DNA of 64,000 bases from Pseudomonas fluorescens (GCF_001623525.1 NZ_CP015225.1:4104501-4168500); one strand, 5' to 3'; numbered from the stretch's first letter, positions 26,757-36,629 are shown. The notes: generated from the sequence alone by a model not told the origin. A program made the numbers and translations.

Positions 26757-28883
26757 ATGTCCAGGTTTTCTGCTGGCACCGCTTTGGGCTCTGCCCAGGT
26801 TCGCTGCCCCCTGAACGAACCACGGGTTCGTTTACGCCAAACTATCGCCGCACTGTGCGGCCTGCTGCTCACGCCCTACGCACTCGCCGATGAGCACGAC
26901 CATCACGACCATCAGGTCGAAGAGCTGAGCCCGACGGTCATCACCGCCATCGCCCCCAGTTCACCCCTGACTGTCGTCACCAACCCCAAGGACCCGCGTC
27001 AACCGGTGCCAGCCAGCGACGGCGGCGACTACCTCAAGACCATCCCCGGCTTCGCCCTGGTGCGCAACGGCGGCACCAATGGCGACCCGGTGTTGCGCGG
27101 CATGTTCGGCTCGCGGCTGAACATCCTCACCAACGGCAGCATGCTGTTGGGTGCTTGCCCTGGCCGGATGGACGCGCCGACGTCCTATATATCGCCGGAA
27201 ACCTACGACATGCTCACCGTCATCAAAGGCCCGCAAACCGTGCTCTGGGGCCCCGGCGCATCGGCCGGGACCGTGCTGTTCGAGCGCGAGCCGGAACAGT
27301 TCGGCGAATTGGGCACCCGGGTCAACGCCAGTGTGCTGGCCGGCTCCAACGGCCGTTTCGACAAAGTGGTGGATGCCGCCGCCGGTGGGCCGCTGGGGTA
27401 TGTACGAGTGATCGGCAACACCGCCCACTCGGACGATTACCGCGACGGCAACAACGATACCGTGCCGTCACGCTACGACAAGTGGAACGGCGACGTCACC
27501 CTCGGCTGGACCCCGGACGCCGATACCCTGCTGGAATTGACGGCCGGCAAGGGCGACGGTGAAGCGCGCTACGCCGGGCGTGGCATGGACGGCTCGCAGT
27601 TCAAGCGCGAAAGCCTCGGGCTGCGTTTCGAGCGCTCGAACATCGGCGAGGTGCTGGACAAGGTCGAGGCCCAGGTCTACTACAACTACGCCGACCATGT
27701 GATGGACAACTACACCCTGCGCACGCCATCCGGCACCGGGATGATGGCCGGGCCCATGGCCTCCAACGTCGACCGCCGCACCCTGGGTGCGCGTATCAAG
27801 GCCACCTGGCGCTGGGCCGATGTGCAGTTGATCAGCGGCCTGGACGCCCAGACCAACGAGCATCGCCAACGCAGCAGCATGGGCGTCGACACCTACAAGG
27901 ACCTGCCGTACACCAAGGACGCCGACTTCCACAATTACGGGGTGTTCGGCGAGTTGACCTGGTACGCCGCCGACCGCGACAGGGTGATCACCGGCGCCCG
28001 GCTCGACCGCGCCTCGGCCAAGGACTATCGCCAGAGCACCGGTTCCGGTATGTCGGCCCGACCCAATCCCACCGCCGATGACACTCGCGCCGACACGCTG
28101 CCCAGCGGTTTCGTCCGCTACGAACACGACCTGGACGACAGCCCCACTACCCTCTATGCAGGCGTGGGTCACGCACAACGCTTCCCGGACTACTGGGAGC
28201 TGTTCTCGGCGAACGTCGGCCCCAGCGGCTCGCTGAATGCCTTCGATGCGATCAAGCCGGAGAAAACCACCCAGCTCGACTTCGGCCTGCAGTACAAGAC
28301 CGAAACACTGGAAGCCTGGGCGTCGGCTTATGTCGGGCAGGTACGCGATTACATCCTGTTCGACTACACCCCCGGCATGATGGGCACCACCTCCCGGGCC
28401 GAGAACATCGACGCGCGGATCATGGGCGGTGAATTGGGTGCGGCCTACAAGCTGAGCGAGCGCTGGAAAGCCGACGCGACCCTGGCCTACGCCTGGGGCA
28501 AGAACAGCAGCGACGGCAGCGCCCTGGCGCAAATGCCGCCGCTGGACGCACGCCTGGGCCTGACCTACAGCGAAGATCGCTGGAGCGCCGGCGCCCTGTG
28601 GCGTGTGGTGGCGGCGCAGCACCGGGTCGACGAGAACAAAGGCAACGTGGTCGGCAAAGACTACGGCAAGAGTTCGGGCTTCGGCGTGTTCTCACTCAAC
28701 GGCGCCTACCGCATCAACAAGCACTGGAAGGTCAGCAGCGGCGTCGACAACCTGTTCGGCAAAGCCTACGCCGAGCACTTGAACCTGGCGGGCAACGCCG
28801 GGTTCGGCTACCCGGCGAGCGACCCGCAAGCCATCAACGAACCGGGGCGCACCCTCTGGACCAAGGTGGACATGAGTTTCTAA
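26757..28883 (+). CDS. oprC: TonB-dependent copper receptor, OprC type
   Basis: 708 residues. Outer-membrane beta-barrel with N-terminal plug that takes up copper. Signal region with LCGLLLTPYALA, then a His-rich start of the mature protein (DEHDHHDHQ), plug motifs GFALVRNGGTNGDPVLRGM and KGPQTVLWGP, and barrel to the terminal aromatic residue (VDMSF). The CxxxM motif (GACPGRMD) and an HxM motif (ADHVMDNY) correspond to the copper ligands I recall for P. aeruginosa OprC. The exact start is uncertain as the pre-sequence is long. A REP follows. Confidence 0.93.
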   Translation: MSRFSAGTALGSAQVRCPLNEPRVRLRQTIAALCGLLLTPYALADEHDHHDHQVEELSPTVITAIAPSSPLTVVTNPKDPRQPVPASDGGDYLKTIPGFALVRNGGTNGDPVLRGMFGSRLNILTNGSMLLGACPGRMDAPTSYISPETYDMLTVIKGPQTVLWGPGASAGTVLFEREPEQFGELGTRVNASVLAGSNGRFDKVVDAAAGGPLGYVRVIGNTAHSDDYRDGNNDTVPSRYDKWNGDVTLGWTPDADTLLELTAGKGDGEARYAGRGMDGSQFKRESLGLRFERSNIGEVLDKVEAQVYYNYADHVMDNYTLRTPSGTGMMAGPMASNVDRRTLGARIKATWRWADVQLISGLDAQTNEHRQRSSMGVDTYKDLPYTKDADFHNYGVFGELTWYAADRDRVITGARLDRASAKDYRQSTGSGMSARPNPTADDTRADTLPSGFVRYEHDLDDSPTTLYAGVGHAQRFPDYWELFSANVGPSGSLNAFDAIKPEKTTQLDFGLQYKTETLEAWASAYVGQVRDYILFDYTPGMMGTTSRAENIDARIMGGELGAAYKLSERWKADATLAYAWGKNSSDGSALAQMPPLDARLGLTYSEDRWSAGALWRVVAAQHRVDENKGNVVGKDYGKSSGFGVFSLNGAYRINKHWKVSSGVDNLFGKAYAEHLNLAGNAGFGYPASDPQAINEPGRTLWTKVDMSF

Positions 28884-28915
28884 CACCATCGCAGGCAAGG
28901 CCTGACACCTGACCC

Positions 28916-29009
28916 TGTGGCGAGGGAGCTTGCTCCCGCTGGGCTGCGCAGCAGTCCTTCTTTGATGCGGTCGCTACGCAACCGAGCGGGAGCAAGCTCC
29001 CTCGCCACA
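28916..29009. repeat. REP pair, class GTGGCGAGGGAGCTTGCTCCC
   Basis: Inverted doublet between the copper receptor and the PepSY gene. Confidence 0.9.
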
Positions 29010-29086
29010 GGTTTTGTGTCCAAACAAGGCTTTGCCCAAACCGCAAAAAACATAACGATCACATTTGCCCTGCGGAGCGCTTTCTG

Positions 29087-30466
29087 ATGAGCCAACCGAA
29101 ACCCAATTTCTACAACCTGGCCTGGCGCTGGCATTTCTATGCCGGGCTGTTCGTGGCGCCGTTCATGGTGATGCTGTCCCTGACCGGCATCATTTATTTG
29201 TTCAAGCCACAGCTCGATCCCCTGATGTACGGCAGCCTGCTGAATGTACCCGCCGGGCATCACACCCTGGCGGCGGACGACTTGCTCAAGCAGGTCCACC
29301 AGGCCTACCCCCAGGGCCAGGTCAAACAGTACCTGCCACCGGCCAATGCCGAGCGCAGCGCGCAATTCGTGGTGATCGACCAGGGTCGGGAACTGAACGT
29401 GTTCATCGACCCGTACCATGGTGATGTCCTCGGCGAGCAGGATGCGAAGAACAACCTGCAAGCCATGGCCCGGGCCATCCACGGCGAGCTGCTGATCGGC
29501 ACCGTCGGTGACCGGCTGGTGGAAATGGCCGCCGGCTGGGGTGTGGTGCTGGTGGTGTCGGGGCTGTACCTGTGGTGGCCCCGTGGGCAATCGTCAGCCG
29601 GAGTGCTGTGGCCGCGCTGGAGCGCGCGCGGTCGGCTGTTCTGGCGTGACCTGCACGTGGTCGTCGGTTTCTGGGGCGCAGCCTTGCTGCTGGTGATGCT
29701 GCTCAGCGGCATGACCTGGACCGGTTTCTGGGGCAAGCAATACGCCAACCTCTGGAACCGCTTCCCGGCGGCGATGTGGAATGACGTGCCCAAGTCCGAC
29801 GTCGAGGCCGGCAGCCTCAACAACGCCCATCGCCAGACCGTGCCGTGGGCCGTGGAAAACACCCCGATGCCGATGTCCGGCGACCATGCCGAGCACATGG
29901 GCCACGGCGGCATGCACGAAGGCCCCGCCGCCCCGGCTGTCAGCCTGCAAGCGGTGCAGGACATCGCCACCGAACGCCAGGTCACGCCCGGCTACAGCAT
30001 CACCCTGCCGACCACGGCCACCGGCGTGTTCACCGTCGCCGTGTTTGCCGACGACCCGCGCAACGATGCCACCCTGCACGTGGACCAATACACCGGCAAG
30101 GTCCTGGCCGATGTGCGCTGGGAGCATTACGGCGTCGTGGCTCGCGCCACCGAAACCGGGGTAATGCTGCACGAAGGCAAAATGTTCGGCCCGCTGAACC
30201 AGATCATCGTGTTGCTGATTTGCCTGATGATCCTGCTCAGCGCCGTGAGTGGCCTGGTGATCTGGTGGAAGCGCCGGCCAGAAGGCAAGTTCGGCGTACC
30301 GCCGCTGCGTCACGACTTGCCGACGTGGAAGACCGGGGTGTTCATCATGCTGGCCCTGGCGGTGGTGTTTCCGATGGTGGGGGCGTCGCTGGTGGTGGTG
30401 TGGTTGCTGGATCGGCTCGTCACCCGGCTCAATCGCCAGCCTGAGATTGCCTCATCTTCAAACTGA
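29087..30466 (+). CDS. PepSY-associated transmembrane protein with Met/His-rich loop
   Basis: 459 residues, inner membrane. Helices near 17-39, 143-165, 190-216, 366-390 and 413-440, with PepSY domains in the periplasmic parts. Some relatives act as metal or siderophore reductases; that role is not proven here. The loop near residues 265-283 reads MPMSGDHAEHMGHGGMHEG, a copper-type ligand cluster fitting the OprC receptor just upstream. I infer a copper handling or reduction step coupled to uptake. GAGCGC lies upstream of the ATG as a weak ribosome site. Confidence 0.85.
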   Translation: MSQPKPNFYNLAWRWHFYAGLFVAPFMVMLSLTGIIYLFKPQLDPLMYGSLLNVPAGHHTLAADDLLKQVHQAYPQGQVKQYLPPANAERSAQFVVIDQGRELNVFIDPYHGDVLGEQDAKNNLQAMARAIHGELLIGTVGDRLVEMAAGWGVVLVVSGLYLWWPRGQSSAGVLWPRWSARGRLFWRDLHVVVGFWGAALLLVMLLSGMTWTGFWGKQYANLWNRFPAAMWNDVPKSDVEAGSLNNAHRQTVPWAVENTPMPMSGDHAEHMGHGGMHEGPAAPAVSLQAVQDIATERQVTPGYSITLPTTATGVFTVAVFADDPRNDATLHVDQYTGKVLADVRWEHYGVVARATETGVMLHEGKMFGPLNQIIVLLICLMILLSAVSGLVIWWKRRPEGKFGVPPLRHDLPTWKTGVFIMLALAVVFPMVGASLVVVWLLDRLVTRLNRQPEIASSSN

Positions 30467-30581
30467 AGACAGTGCGTTAACGGAAGGCGGCGCGAAACCT
30501 CTACAATCGCGCCCGCCTTTCGAGCTGTGAACACCGCTCCCACAATGGGATTGTGTTTCGGCCCAATAATTGAGTGTACGC

Positions 30582-31370
30582 ATGACCTCTCTAACCCTCT
30601 CCCACCTCGCCTGGACACCCCTGGGCCATGGCCATTGTCATCACCAGTTCCAGCTGCGTGACGTGACGTTGCAGGTGGCGGCCGGGGAGTTTGTCGGGTT
30701 GATCGGCCCCAACGGCAGTGGCAAGACCAGCCTGTTGCGCTGCGCCTATCGCTTCAGTCGGCCGGCACAGGGCGAGGTAAAGCTTGCCCATCACAACGTC
30801 TGGCAACAGTCCTCGCGCTGGAGCGCCCAACGCATCGCCGTGGTGCTGCAAGAGTTTCCCGACGCCTTCGGCCTGACGGTGGAAGAAGTGGTCGCCATGG
30901 GCCGCACACCGCATAAAGGCCTGTTCGACGGCGACAATCACGACGACCGTCGGCTAGTGCTCCAGGCCCTGGAATCGGCCGGGCTTGCAGGCTTTGGCGA
31001 CCATGCATTCGCGACCCTCTCGGGTGGTGAGAAGCAACGGGTGATCCTCGCCCGGGCCCTGGCCCAGCAACCGCAGTTGTTGATCCTCGACGAACCGACC
31101 AACCACCTCGATCCCCACTATCAATTGCAATTGCTGCAACTGATCAAGGGCCTCGGCATCGGCACCCTCGCCAGCCTCCACGACCTGAACCTGGCCGCCG
31201 CCTTCTGCGACCGCCTGTACGTGATCGAACACGGGCGCATTGTCGCCAGCGGCACGCCCAGGGAAGTCCTGACCGTCGAGCTGTTGCGCGAGGTGTTCGG
31301 CATCGAAGCCCTGGTGGATGAACACCCGCTGTCCGGCTACCCACGAATCACCTGGATAACCCAACCATGA
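30582..31370 (+). CDS. ABC transporter ATP-binding protein (iron-chelate/cobalamin type)
   Basis: 262 residues from ATG at 30582. Walker [12 protein letters not shown], signature [15 protein letters not shown], Walker [14 protein letters not shown]-loop in [14 protein letters not shown]: the FecE/BtuD/HmuV pattern. Powers the permease encoded two genes on; its stop overlaps the binding-protein gene start (ATGA). An in-frame GTG at 30570 is less likely. The substrate cannot be told: neighbouring copper and cobalamin genes each suggest a link but do not prove one. Confidence 0.92.
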   Translation: MTSLTLSHLAWTPLGHGHCHHQFQLRDVTLQVAAGEFVGLIGPNGSGKTSLLRCAYRFSRPAQGEVKLAHHNVWQQSSRWSAQRIAVVLQEFPDAFGLTVEEVVAMGRTPHKGLFDGDNHDDRRLVLQALESAGLAGFGDHAFATLSGGEKQRVILARALAQQPQLLILDEPTNHLDPHYQLQLLQLIKGLGIGTLASLHDLNLAAAFCDRLYVIEHGRIVASGTPREVLTVELLREVFGIEALVDEHPLSGYPRITWITQP

Positions 31371-32314
31371 CCTTGCGTTCCCTGCTGTTGCTGCCCCTGC
31401 TGCTGGGCAGCGCCCATGCCTTGGCCGAAGCCACCCACTATCCGTTGACGATCCAGAGCTGCAACCGCCAGGTGGTGTTCAACGAGGCACCTCGGCACGC
31501 TGTCAGCCATGACATCAACATGACCCAGATGATGCTCGCCCTGGGCCTCAAGCCGCGCATGGTCGGCTACAGCGGCATCAGTGGCTGGAAATCAGTGACG
31601 CCCGAGATGGAGAAGATCCTCGACGGCCTGCCGGAGCTGGCCGCCAAATACCCGTCGGTGGAAACCCTGCTCGATGCCAACGTGGATTTCTTCTTCGCCG
31701 GTTGGGACTACGGCATGCGCGTGGGCGGCGACCTGACGCCGCAGACCCTGCAACCGCTGGGCATCAATGTCTACGAACTGACCGAATCCTGCGCGTTCGT
31801 GATGAAGCGTCCAGCGGCCTCGCTGGAGGATACCTACAACGACCTGCGCAACCTCGGGAAGATCTTCGACGTGCAGGATCGTGCCAACGCACTGATCGCC
31901 CAGATGCAGGCCCAAGTGGCGCAAGTGCGCAAGCACCTGCCGCCCGGTCAACCCCGCGTATTCCTCTACGACAGCGGCGAAGACCGCGCCATGACCTCCG
32001 GCCGTCTTGGCATGCCCCAGGCGCTGATCGACGCGGCCGGTGGACGCAATATTCTCGATGACCTGGAAACCAGCTGGACGCGGGTGAACTGGGAGAACGT
32101 AGTGGAGCGCAACCCCGAGGTGATCGTGATCGTCGACTACGGCGAAGTCAGCGCCGAGCAGAAGCAACAATTCCTGCTGAACAACCCGGCCCTGCAATCG
32201 GTGGCGGCGATCAAGCATCGGCGCTTCATCGTGATCCCCTACGTCCAGGCCACACCAGGCATCGATAACGTGCTGGCGGTGCAAACCCTGGCGCAGGGTT
32301 TTCACGGCCAATGA
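31367..32314 (+). CDS. Periplasmic substrate-binding protein of the metal-chelate ABC importer
   Basis: 315 residues. Signal peptide LLLLPLLLGSAHALA, then a BtuF/FepB-like fold with two lobes joined by a long helix (TYNDLRNLGKIFDVQDRANALIAQM). Delivers ligand to the FecCD-type permease. A cysteine pair (SCNRQ near 30 and ESCAF near 140) could form a disulfide. Start and stop overlap the flanking genes by four bases each, so the three genes are one operon. Confidence 0.9.
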   Translation: MTLRSLLLLPLLLGSAHALAEATHYPLTIQSCNRQVVFNEAPRHAVSHDINMTQMMLALGLKPRMVGYSGISGWKSVTPEMEKILDGLPELAAKYPSVETLLDANVDFFFAGWDYGMRVGGDLTPQTLQPLGINVYELTESCAFVMKRPAASLEDTYNDLRNLGKIFDVQDRANALIAQMQAQVAQVRKHLPPGQPRVFLYDSGEDRAMTSGRLGMPQALIDAAGGRNILDDLETSWTRVNWENVVERNPEVIVIVDYGEVSAEQKQQFLLNNPALQSVAAIKHRRFIVIPYVQATPGIDNVLAVQTLAQGFHGQ

Positions 32315-33321
32315 ACGGTCGTCACTACGGCGCCCTGCTGATGTTCCTCGGTGCATTGCTGCTGGTGTCGTGCGTGGTGTCCCTGGGCTTCGGGCCGGCG
32401 CGGGTGCCGGTGGCCGTGGTCTGGGACATCCTGTTGAACAAGGCCTTCGGTGTCGGCAGCGCCTATTGGTCGCCTGGCCAGGAACACATCGTGTGGCTGA
32501 TCCGCGTGCCGCGCCTGCTGCTCGGTGCCCTGGTGGGCGCCGGGCTGGCGTTGATCGGTGCGGTGCTGCAAGCAGTCACGCGCAACCCGCTGGCGGACCC
32601 GCACCTGCTGGGCGTCACCTCTGGCGCGACGCTGGGGGCGGTCATCGTGGTGCTGCATGTCGGCGAGATTGTCGGCCTGCTGACCCTGCCGCTGGCGGCG
32701 TTCATCGGTGCGCTGTTGAGCATGCTGCTGGTGCTGACCATCGCTGCCCGCCAGGGTCGTCTGGAAAGTGATCGCCTGTTGTTGTGCGGCGTGGCGGTGT
32801 CCTTCGTGATGATGGCGGCGGCCAACCTGTTGTTATTCCTCGGTGACCATCGCGCCAGTTCGGCGGTGATGTTCTGGATGCTCGGCGGCCTGGGCCTGGC
32901 CCGCTGGGAACTGCTGGCGGTGCCGGCGGCCAGTGTGGTGCTGGGGCTGGTGTTGCTGCTGGGCATGGCCCGTCCGCTGAACGCGCTGATGGCCGGCGAA
33001 CAGACCGCCGTGACCCTGGGCCTGAACGCGGCGAAGGTGCGCTTGTGGATCTTCTTGATCGCCTCGCTGATGACCGGTGTGCTGGTGTCCATCAGCGGTT
33101 CGATTGGTTTTGTCGGGCTGATGGTGCCGCACATTGCCCGGCGCCTGGTGGGCGCAGAGCATCGTCGGTTACTGCCGGCCTGCGTGCTGCTGGGCAGCCT
33201 GTTCCTGGTGTGGGTGGATGTCGCCGCCCGGACCTTGATCGCGCCGGAGGACTTGCCTATTGGTGTGGCGACAGCCGCCATCGGCGGGTTGTTCTTCATC
33301 GGCCTGATGCGCCGCCGATAA
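32311..33321 (+). CDS. FecCD/BtuC family ABC permease
   Basis: 336 residues with about ten membrane helices. Family motifs: RVPRLLLGALVGAGLALIGAV, QAVTRNPLADPHLLGVTSGA and GSIGFVGLMVPHIARRLVG (the ATPase contact region). Third gene of the importer operon; overlaps the binding-protein gene by 4 bases. Only one permease gene, so a homodimer is expected. Confidence 0.94.
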   Translation: MNGRHYGALLMFLGALLLVSCVVSLGFGPARVPVAVVWDILLNKAFGVGSAYWSPGQEHIVWLIRVPRLLLGALVGAGLALIGAVLQAVTRNPLADPHLLGVTSGATLGAVIVVLHVGEIVGLLTLPLAAFIGALLSMLLVLTIAARQGRLESDRLLLCGVAVSFVMMAAANLLLFLGDHRASSAVMFWMLGGLGLARWELLAVPAASVVLGLVLLLGMARPLNALMAGEQTAVTLGLNAAKVRLWIFLIASLMTGVLVSISGSIGFVGLMVPHIARRLVGAEHRRLLPACVLLGSLFLVWVDVAARTLIAPEDLPIGVATAAIGGLFFIGLMRRR

Positions 33322-33340
33322 AAAGGAGACTGACTCCAAC

Positions 33341-33472
33341 CTGTGGCGAGGGAGCTTGCTCCCGCTGGGGTGCGAAGCGCCCCCCCCGGATTCTGAGTCC
33401 TGAGGTGTTCGCTGATGACTTGCCGAATGGGCCTGCTTCGCAGCCCAGCGGGAGCAAGCTCCCTCGCCACAG
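33341..33472. repeat. REP pair, class GTGGCGAGGGAGCTTGCTCCC
   Basis: Inverted doublet after the ABC permease gene. The rest of the 381-base gap to urtA holds the urtA promoter. Confidence 0.9.
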
Positions 33473-33623
33473 GGTGTATTCACAAGCAGAGTCTCGGCAA
33501 GGCTTCAACCCCGCGCTCCAATGTGGCGCATCCCTCGCACCAAACCCCATGACGCGATCACTCATGGTGCACCACGCTTTTCCCTCCCCCACCACCCCCT
33601 GTTTCCGGGCCTTTTTTCCGACC

Positions 33624-33639
33624 GGGCACACCCCTTGCA
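33624..33639 (+). promoter_or_regulatory. Sigma-54 (RpoN) type promoter of the urt operon
   Basis: GGGCAC at 33624-33629, five bases, then TTGCA at 33635-33639. This keeps the GG-N10-GC -24/-12 rule and differs from TGGCAC-N5-TTGCA by one base. It lies 64 bases before the urtA ATG. A GGTGCACC palindrome at 33566-33573, ~50 bases upstream, could be part of an NtrC site. Nitrogen control of urea uptake fits. Confidence 0.7.
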
Positions 33640-33702
33640 AAAGCGCTTTCAGCGTTTGCATCTGCCCTCAAAAAAAATTCATAAGTCCACGGAGATCGCA
33701 CA

Positions 33703-34968
33703 ATGAAGCGTCGTAGCTTGATCAAGGCTTTTACACTCTCGGCAAGCATTGCCGCGATGGGCATGGCCTGGACCGTCCAGGCCGCCGAGACCATCAAGGT
33801 CGGCATCCTGCATTCGCTGTCCGGCACCATGGCGATCTCCGAGACGTCCCTCAAGGACATGGCGCTGATGACCATCGATGAGATCAACGCCAAGGGCGGT
33901 GTGAACGGCAAGAAGCTTGAAGCGGTGGTCGTGGACCCGGCGTCGAATTGGCCGCTGTTCGCCGAGAAGGGCCGTCAACTGCTGACCCAGGACAAAGTCG
34001 CGGTGGTGTTCGGCTGCTGGACGTCGGTGTCGCGTAAATCCGTATTGCCGGTGTTCGAAGAACTCAACGGCCTGCTGTTCTACCCCGTGCAGTACGAAGG
34101 CGAAGAGATGTCGCCAAACGTGTTCTATACCGGCGCGGCGCCGAACCAACAGGCGATTCCGGCGGTGGAATACCTGATGAGCGAAGAAGGCGGCAGTGCC
34201 AAGCGCTACTTCCTGCTGGGCACCGACTACGTCTACCCGCGCACCACCAACAAAATCCTGCGCTCGTTCCTGCACTCCAAAGGCGTGGCAGACAAAGACA
34301 TCGAAGAGGTCTACACCCCGTTCGGCCACAGCGACTACCAGACCATCGTAGCCAACATCAAGAAGTTCTCGGCCGGCGGCAAGACCGCAGTCATTTCCAC
34401 AGTCAACGGCGACTCCAACGTGCCGTTCTATAAAGAACTGGCGAACCAGGGCCTGAAAGCCACCGACGTGCCGGTCGTGGCGTTCTCGGTGGGCGAGGAA
34501 GAACTGCGCGGCATCGACACCAAGCCACTGGTGGGCAACCTGGCGGCGTGGAACTACTTCGAATCCGTGGATAACCCGGCGAACAAGAAATTCGTCGAGT
34601 CCTGGAAAGCCTACGCCAAGGCCAAGAACCTGCCAGGCGCCGACAAAGCAGTGACCAACGACCCGATGGAAGCCACCTACGTCGGCATCCACATGTGGGC
34701 GCAAGCCGTGGAAAAAGCCAAGTCCACCGACGTCGACAAAGTCCGCGAAGCCCTGGCCGGCCAGACCTTCGCCGCACCGTCGGGCTACACCCTGACCATG
34801 GACAAGACCAACCATCACCTGCACAAGCCAGTGATGATCGGCGAGATCCAGGCCGACGGTCAGTTCAACGTGGTCTGGCAGACCGAAGGCCCGATCCGCG
34901 CCCAGCCGTGGAGCCCCTTCATCGCCGGCAACGACAAGAAGCCTGACTATGCGGTGAAGAGCAACTGA
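33703..34968 (+). CDS. urtA: Urea ABC transporter, substrate-binding protein
   Basis: 421 residues. Periplasmic urea-binding protein. Signal peptide starts MKRRSLIKAF, a twin-arginine-like RRxLIK pattern, with cleavage near WTVQAAE. The mature protein has the type-1 periplasmic fold: KVGILHSLSGTMAISE, LNGLLFYPVQYEGEE, TDYVYPRTTNKILRSF, which separate UrtA from amide-binding AmiC relatives. First gene of urtABCDE. Ends 158 bases before urtB with a REP between, so urtB-E may be expressed less than urtA. Confidence 0.96.
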   Translation: MKRRSLIKAFTLSASIAAMGMAWTVQAAETIKVGILHSLSGTMAISETSLKDMALMTIDEINAKGGVNGKKLEAVVVDPASNWPLFAEKGRQLLTQDKVAVVFGCWTSVSRKSVLPVFEELNGLLFYPVQYEGEEMSPNVFYTGAAPNQQAIPAVEYLMSEEGGSAKRYFLLGTDYVYPRTTNKILRSFLHSKGVADKDIEEVYTPFGHSDYQTIVANIKKFSAGGKTAVISTVNGDSNVPFYKELANQGLKATDVPVVAFSVGEEELRGIDTKPLVGNLAAWNYFESVDNPANKKFVESWKAYAKAKNLPGADKAVTNDPMEATYVGIHMWAQAVEKAKSTDVDKVREALAGQTFAAPSGYTLTMDKTNHHLHKPVMIGEIQADGQFNVVWQTEGPIRAQPWSPFIAGNDKKPDYAVKSN

Positions 34969-35010
34969 GCCCATGGGTGTCGGCCCCAATCCCCGGGCCG
35001 ACACACAACC

Positions 35011-35101
35011 CCTGTGGGAGCGAGCTTGCTCGCGATAGCGATGGATCAGCCAGAAGAACAGTGACTGACACACCGCTATCGCGAGCAAGCTCGCTCCCAC
35101 A
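35011..35101. repeat. REP pair, class GTGGGAGCGAGCTTGCTCGCGA
   Basis: Third REP type: TGTGGGAGCGAGCTTGCTCG and its complement as an inverted doublet between urtA and urtB, inside the operon. Confidence 0.9.
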
Positions 35102-35126
35102 AAAAGCACTGCGCAAGGCCTAGCAT

Positions 35127-36629
35127 ATGCCCACCGCCCTTTACCGCCTTATCCTCGCCCTGGTGCTGCTGTTGCCACTGGAGGCCCATGCCGGTGACGC
35201 CGAAGACTTCGTCGCCGCCAACCCTACCCAGCAAGCCAAGCTCCTGGAAACCTGGGCCGCGCAGCCGGAGCCTGAGCGCGTCGAACTGATCAATGCCCTG
35301 CAACAGGGCCAGTTGACCGTCGACGGCCAACCCAAGACCCTGCGCCTGAACAACCGCTTGCGCGGGCTGATCGAAACCGCCCTCGCCAGCCATCAACTGC
35401 TGGCCGTGGATGCCCGCGTACGCCTGGGCGCCGCGCAGCAGCTGCAAAAAACTGCCCGTCCGGCCCAATTGGCTTTCCTCGATCGGCAACTGGCCGGCGA
35501 GCAGGACGAAGATGTGCATGCCGCCCTGAGCCTGGCCCTGGCGAACCTGCAACTGGTGGACACCAACCCGAACGTGCGCCTGGCCGCCGTCCGCCTGCTG
35601 GGGGAAACCGGCGATCCGCTGGCCCGTACACGCCTGGAAGGTTTGCTTGAGCCCGGCGTCGAAACCGATGCCAACGTGCGCACCGCTGCCGAAACCAGCC
35701 TCGCCCAAGTCAAACGCAAACTCCTGGTGGGCGAGCTGCTGGGCCAGGCCTTCAGCGGCATGTCCCTGGGTTCGATCCTGTTGCTCGCCGCCCTCGGCCT
35801 GGCCATCACGTTTGGCTTGCTGGGGGTGATCAACATGGCCCACGGCGAAATGCTCATGCTCGGCGCCTATTCCACGTATGTGGTGCAGATGCTGTTCCAG
35901 CGCTTCGCCCCGAACGCCATCGAGTTCTACCCGCTGATCGCCCTGCCGGTGGCGTTTTTCATCACCGCCGCCATCGGCATGGCCCTGGAGCGCACGGTGA
36001 TCCGCCATCTCTATGGGCGCCCACTGGAAACCCTGCTCGCCACCTGGGGCATCAGCCTGATGCTGATCCAACTGGTGCGCCTGGTGTTCGGCGCGCAGAA
36101 CGTCGAAGTCGCCAACCCGGCCTGGCTCTCAGGCGGGATTCAGGTATTGCCGAACCTGGTGCTCCCATACAACCGCATCGTGATCATTGCCTTCGCACTG
36201 TTCGTGGTGGTGCTGACCTGGCTGCTGCTGAACAAGACGCGCCTGGGCCTGAACGTGCGCGCCGTCACCCAGAACCGCAACATGGCCGCCTGCTGCGGTG
36301 TGCCCACCGGGCGGGTCGACATGCTCGCCTTCGGCCTCGGCTCGGGCATCGCCGGGTTGGGTGGCGTGGCCCTGAGCCAGATCGGCAACGTCGGCCCGGA
36401 CCTGGGCCAAAGCTACATCATCGACTCATTCCTGGTGGTGGTGCTCGGTGGTGTCGGCCAGTTGGCCGGTAGCGTGTTCGCCGCGTTCGGCCTGGGCATC
36501 GCCAACAAGATCCTCGAACCGCAGATCGGCGCCGTGCTCGGCAAGATCCTGATCCTGGCGTTGATCATTCTGTTCATCCAGAAGCGTCCGCAAGGCCTCT
36601 TCGCGCTCAAAGGACGGGTAATCGACTGA
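35127..36629 (+). CDS. urtB: Urea ABC transporter, permease UrtB
   Basis: 500 residues. Longer than LivH-type permeases because of an N-terminal ~200-residue extension after a signal-like segment (LILALVLLLPLEAHAG), with helical repeats (ARVRLGAAQQL, NVRLAAVRLL, NVRTAAETSL) that look HEAT-like. The C-terminal ~290 residues are the permease (ALGLAITFGLLGVINMAHGE, AACCGVPTGRVDMLAFGLGSG). This extension is usual in UrtB. Stop overlaps the urtC ATG (TGATG). Confidence 0.95.
   Translation: MPTALYRLILALVLLLPLEAHAGDAEDFVAANPTQQAKLLETWAAQPEPERVELINALQQGQLTVDGQPKTLRLNNRLRGLIETALASHQLLAVDARVRLGAAQQLQKTARPAQLAFLDRQLAGEQDEDVHAALSLALANLQLVDTNPNVRLAAVRLLGETGDPLARTRLEGLLEPGVETDANVRTAAETSLAQVKRKLLVGELLGQAFSGMSLGSILLLAALGLAITFGLLGVINMAHGEMLMLGAYSTYVVQMLFQRFAPNAIEFYPLIALPVAFFITAAIGMALERTVIRHLYGRPLETLLATWGISLMLIQLVRLVFGAQNVEVANPAWLSGGIQVLPNLVLPYNRIVIIAFALFVVVLTWLLLNKTRLGLNVRAVTQNRNMAACCGVPTGRVDMLAFGLGSGIAGLGGVALSQIGNVGPDLGQSYIIDSFLVVVLGGVGQLAGSVFAAFGLGIANKILEPQIGAVLGKILILALIILFIQKRPQGLFALKGRVID

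Noticed and set aside
33679..35109. 476-codon minus-strand open frame over urtA
   Set aside because: Shadow of urtA; its N-terminus is translated REP sequence.
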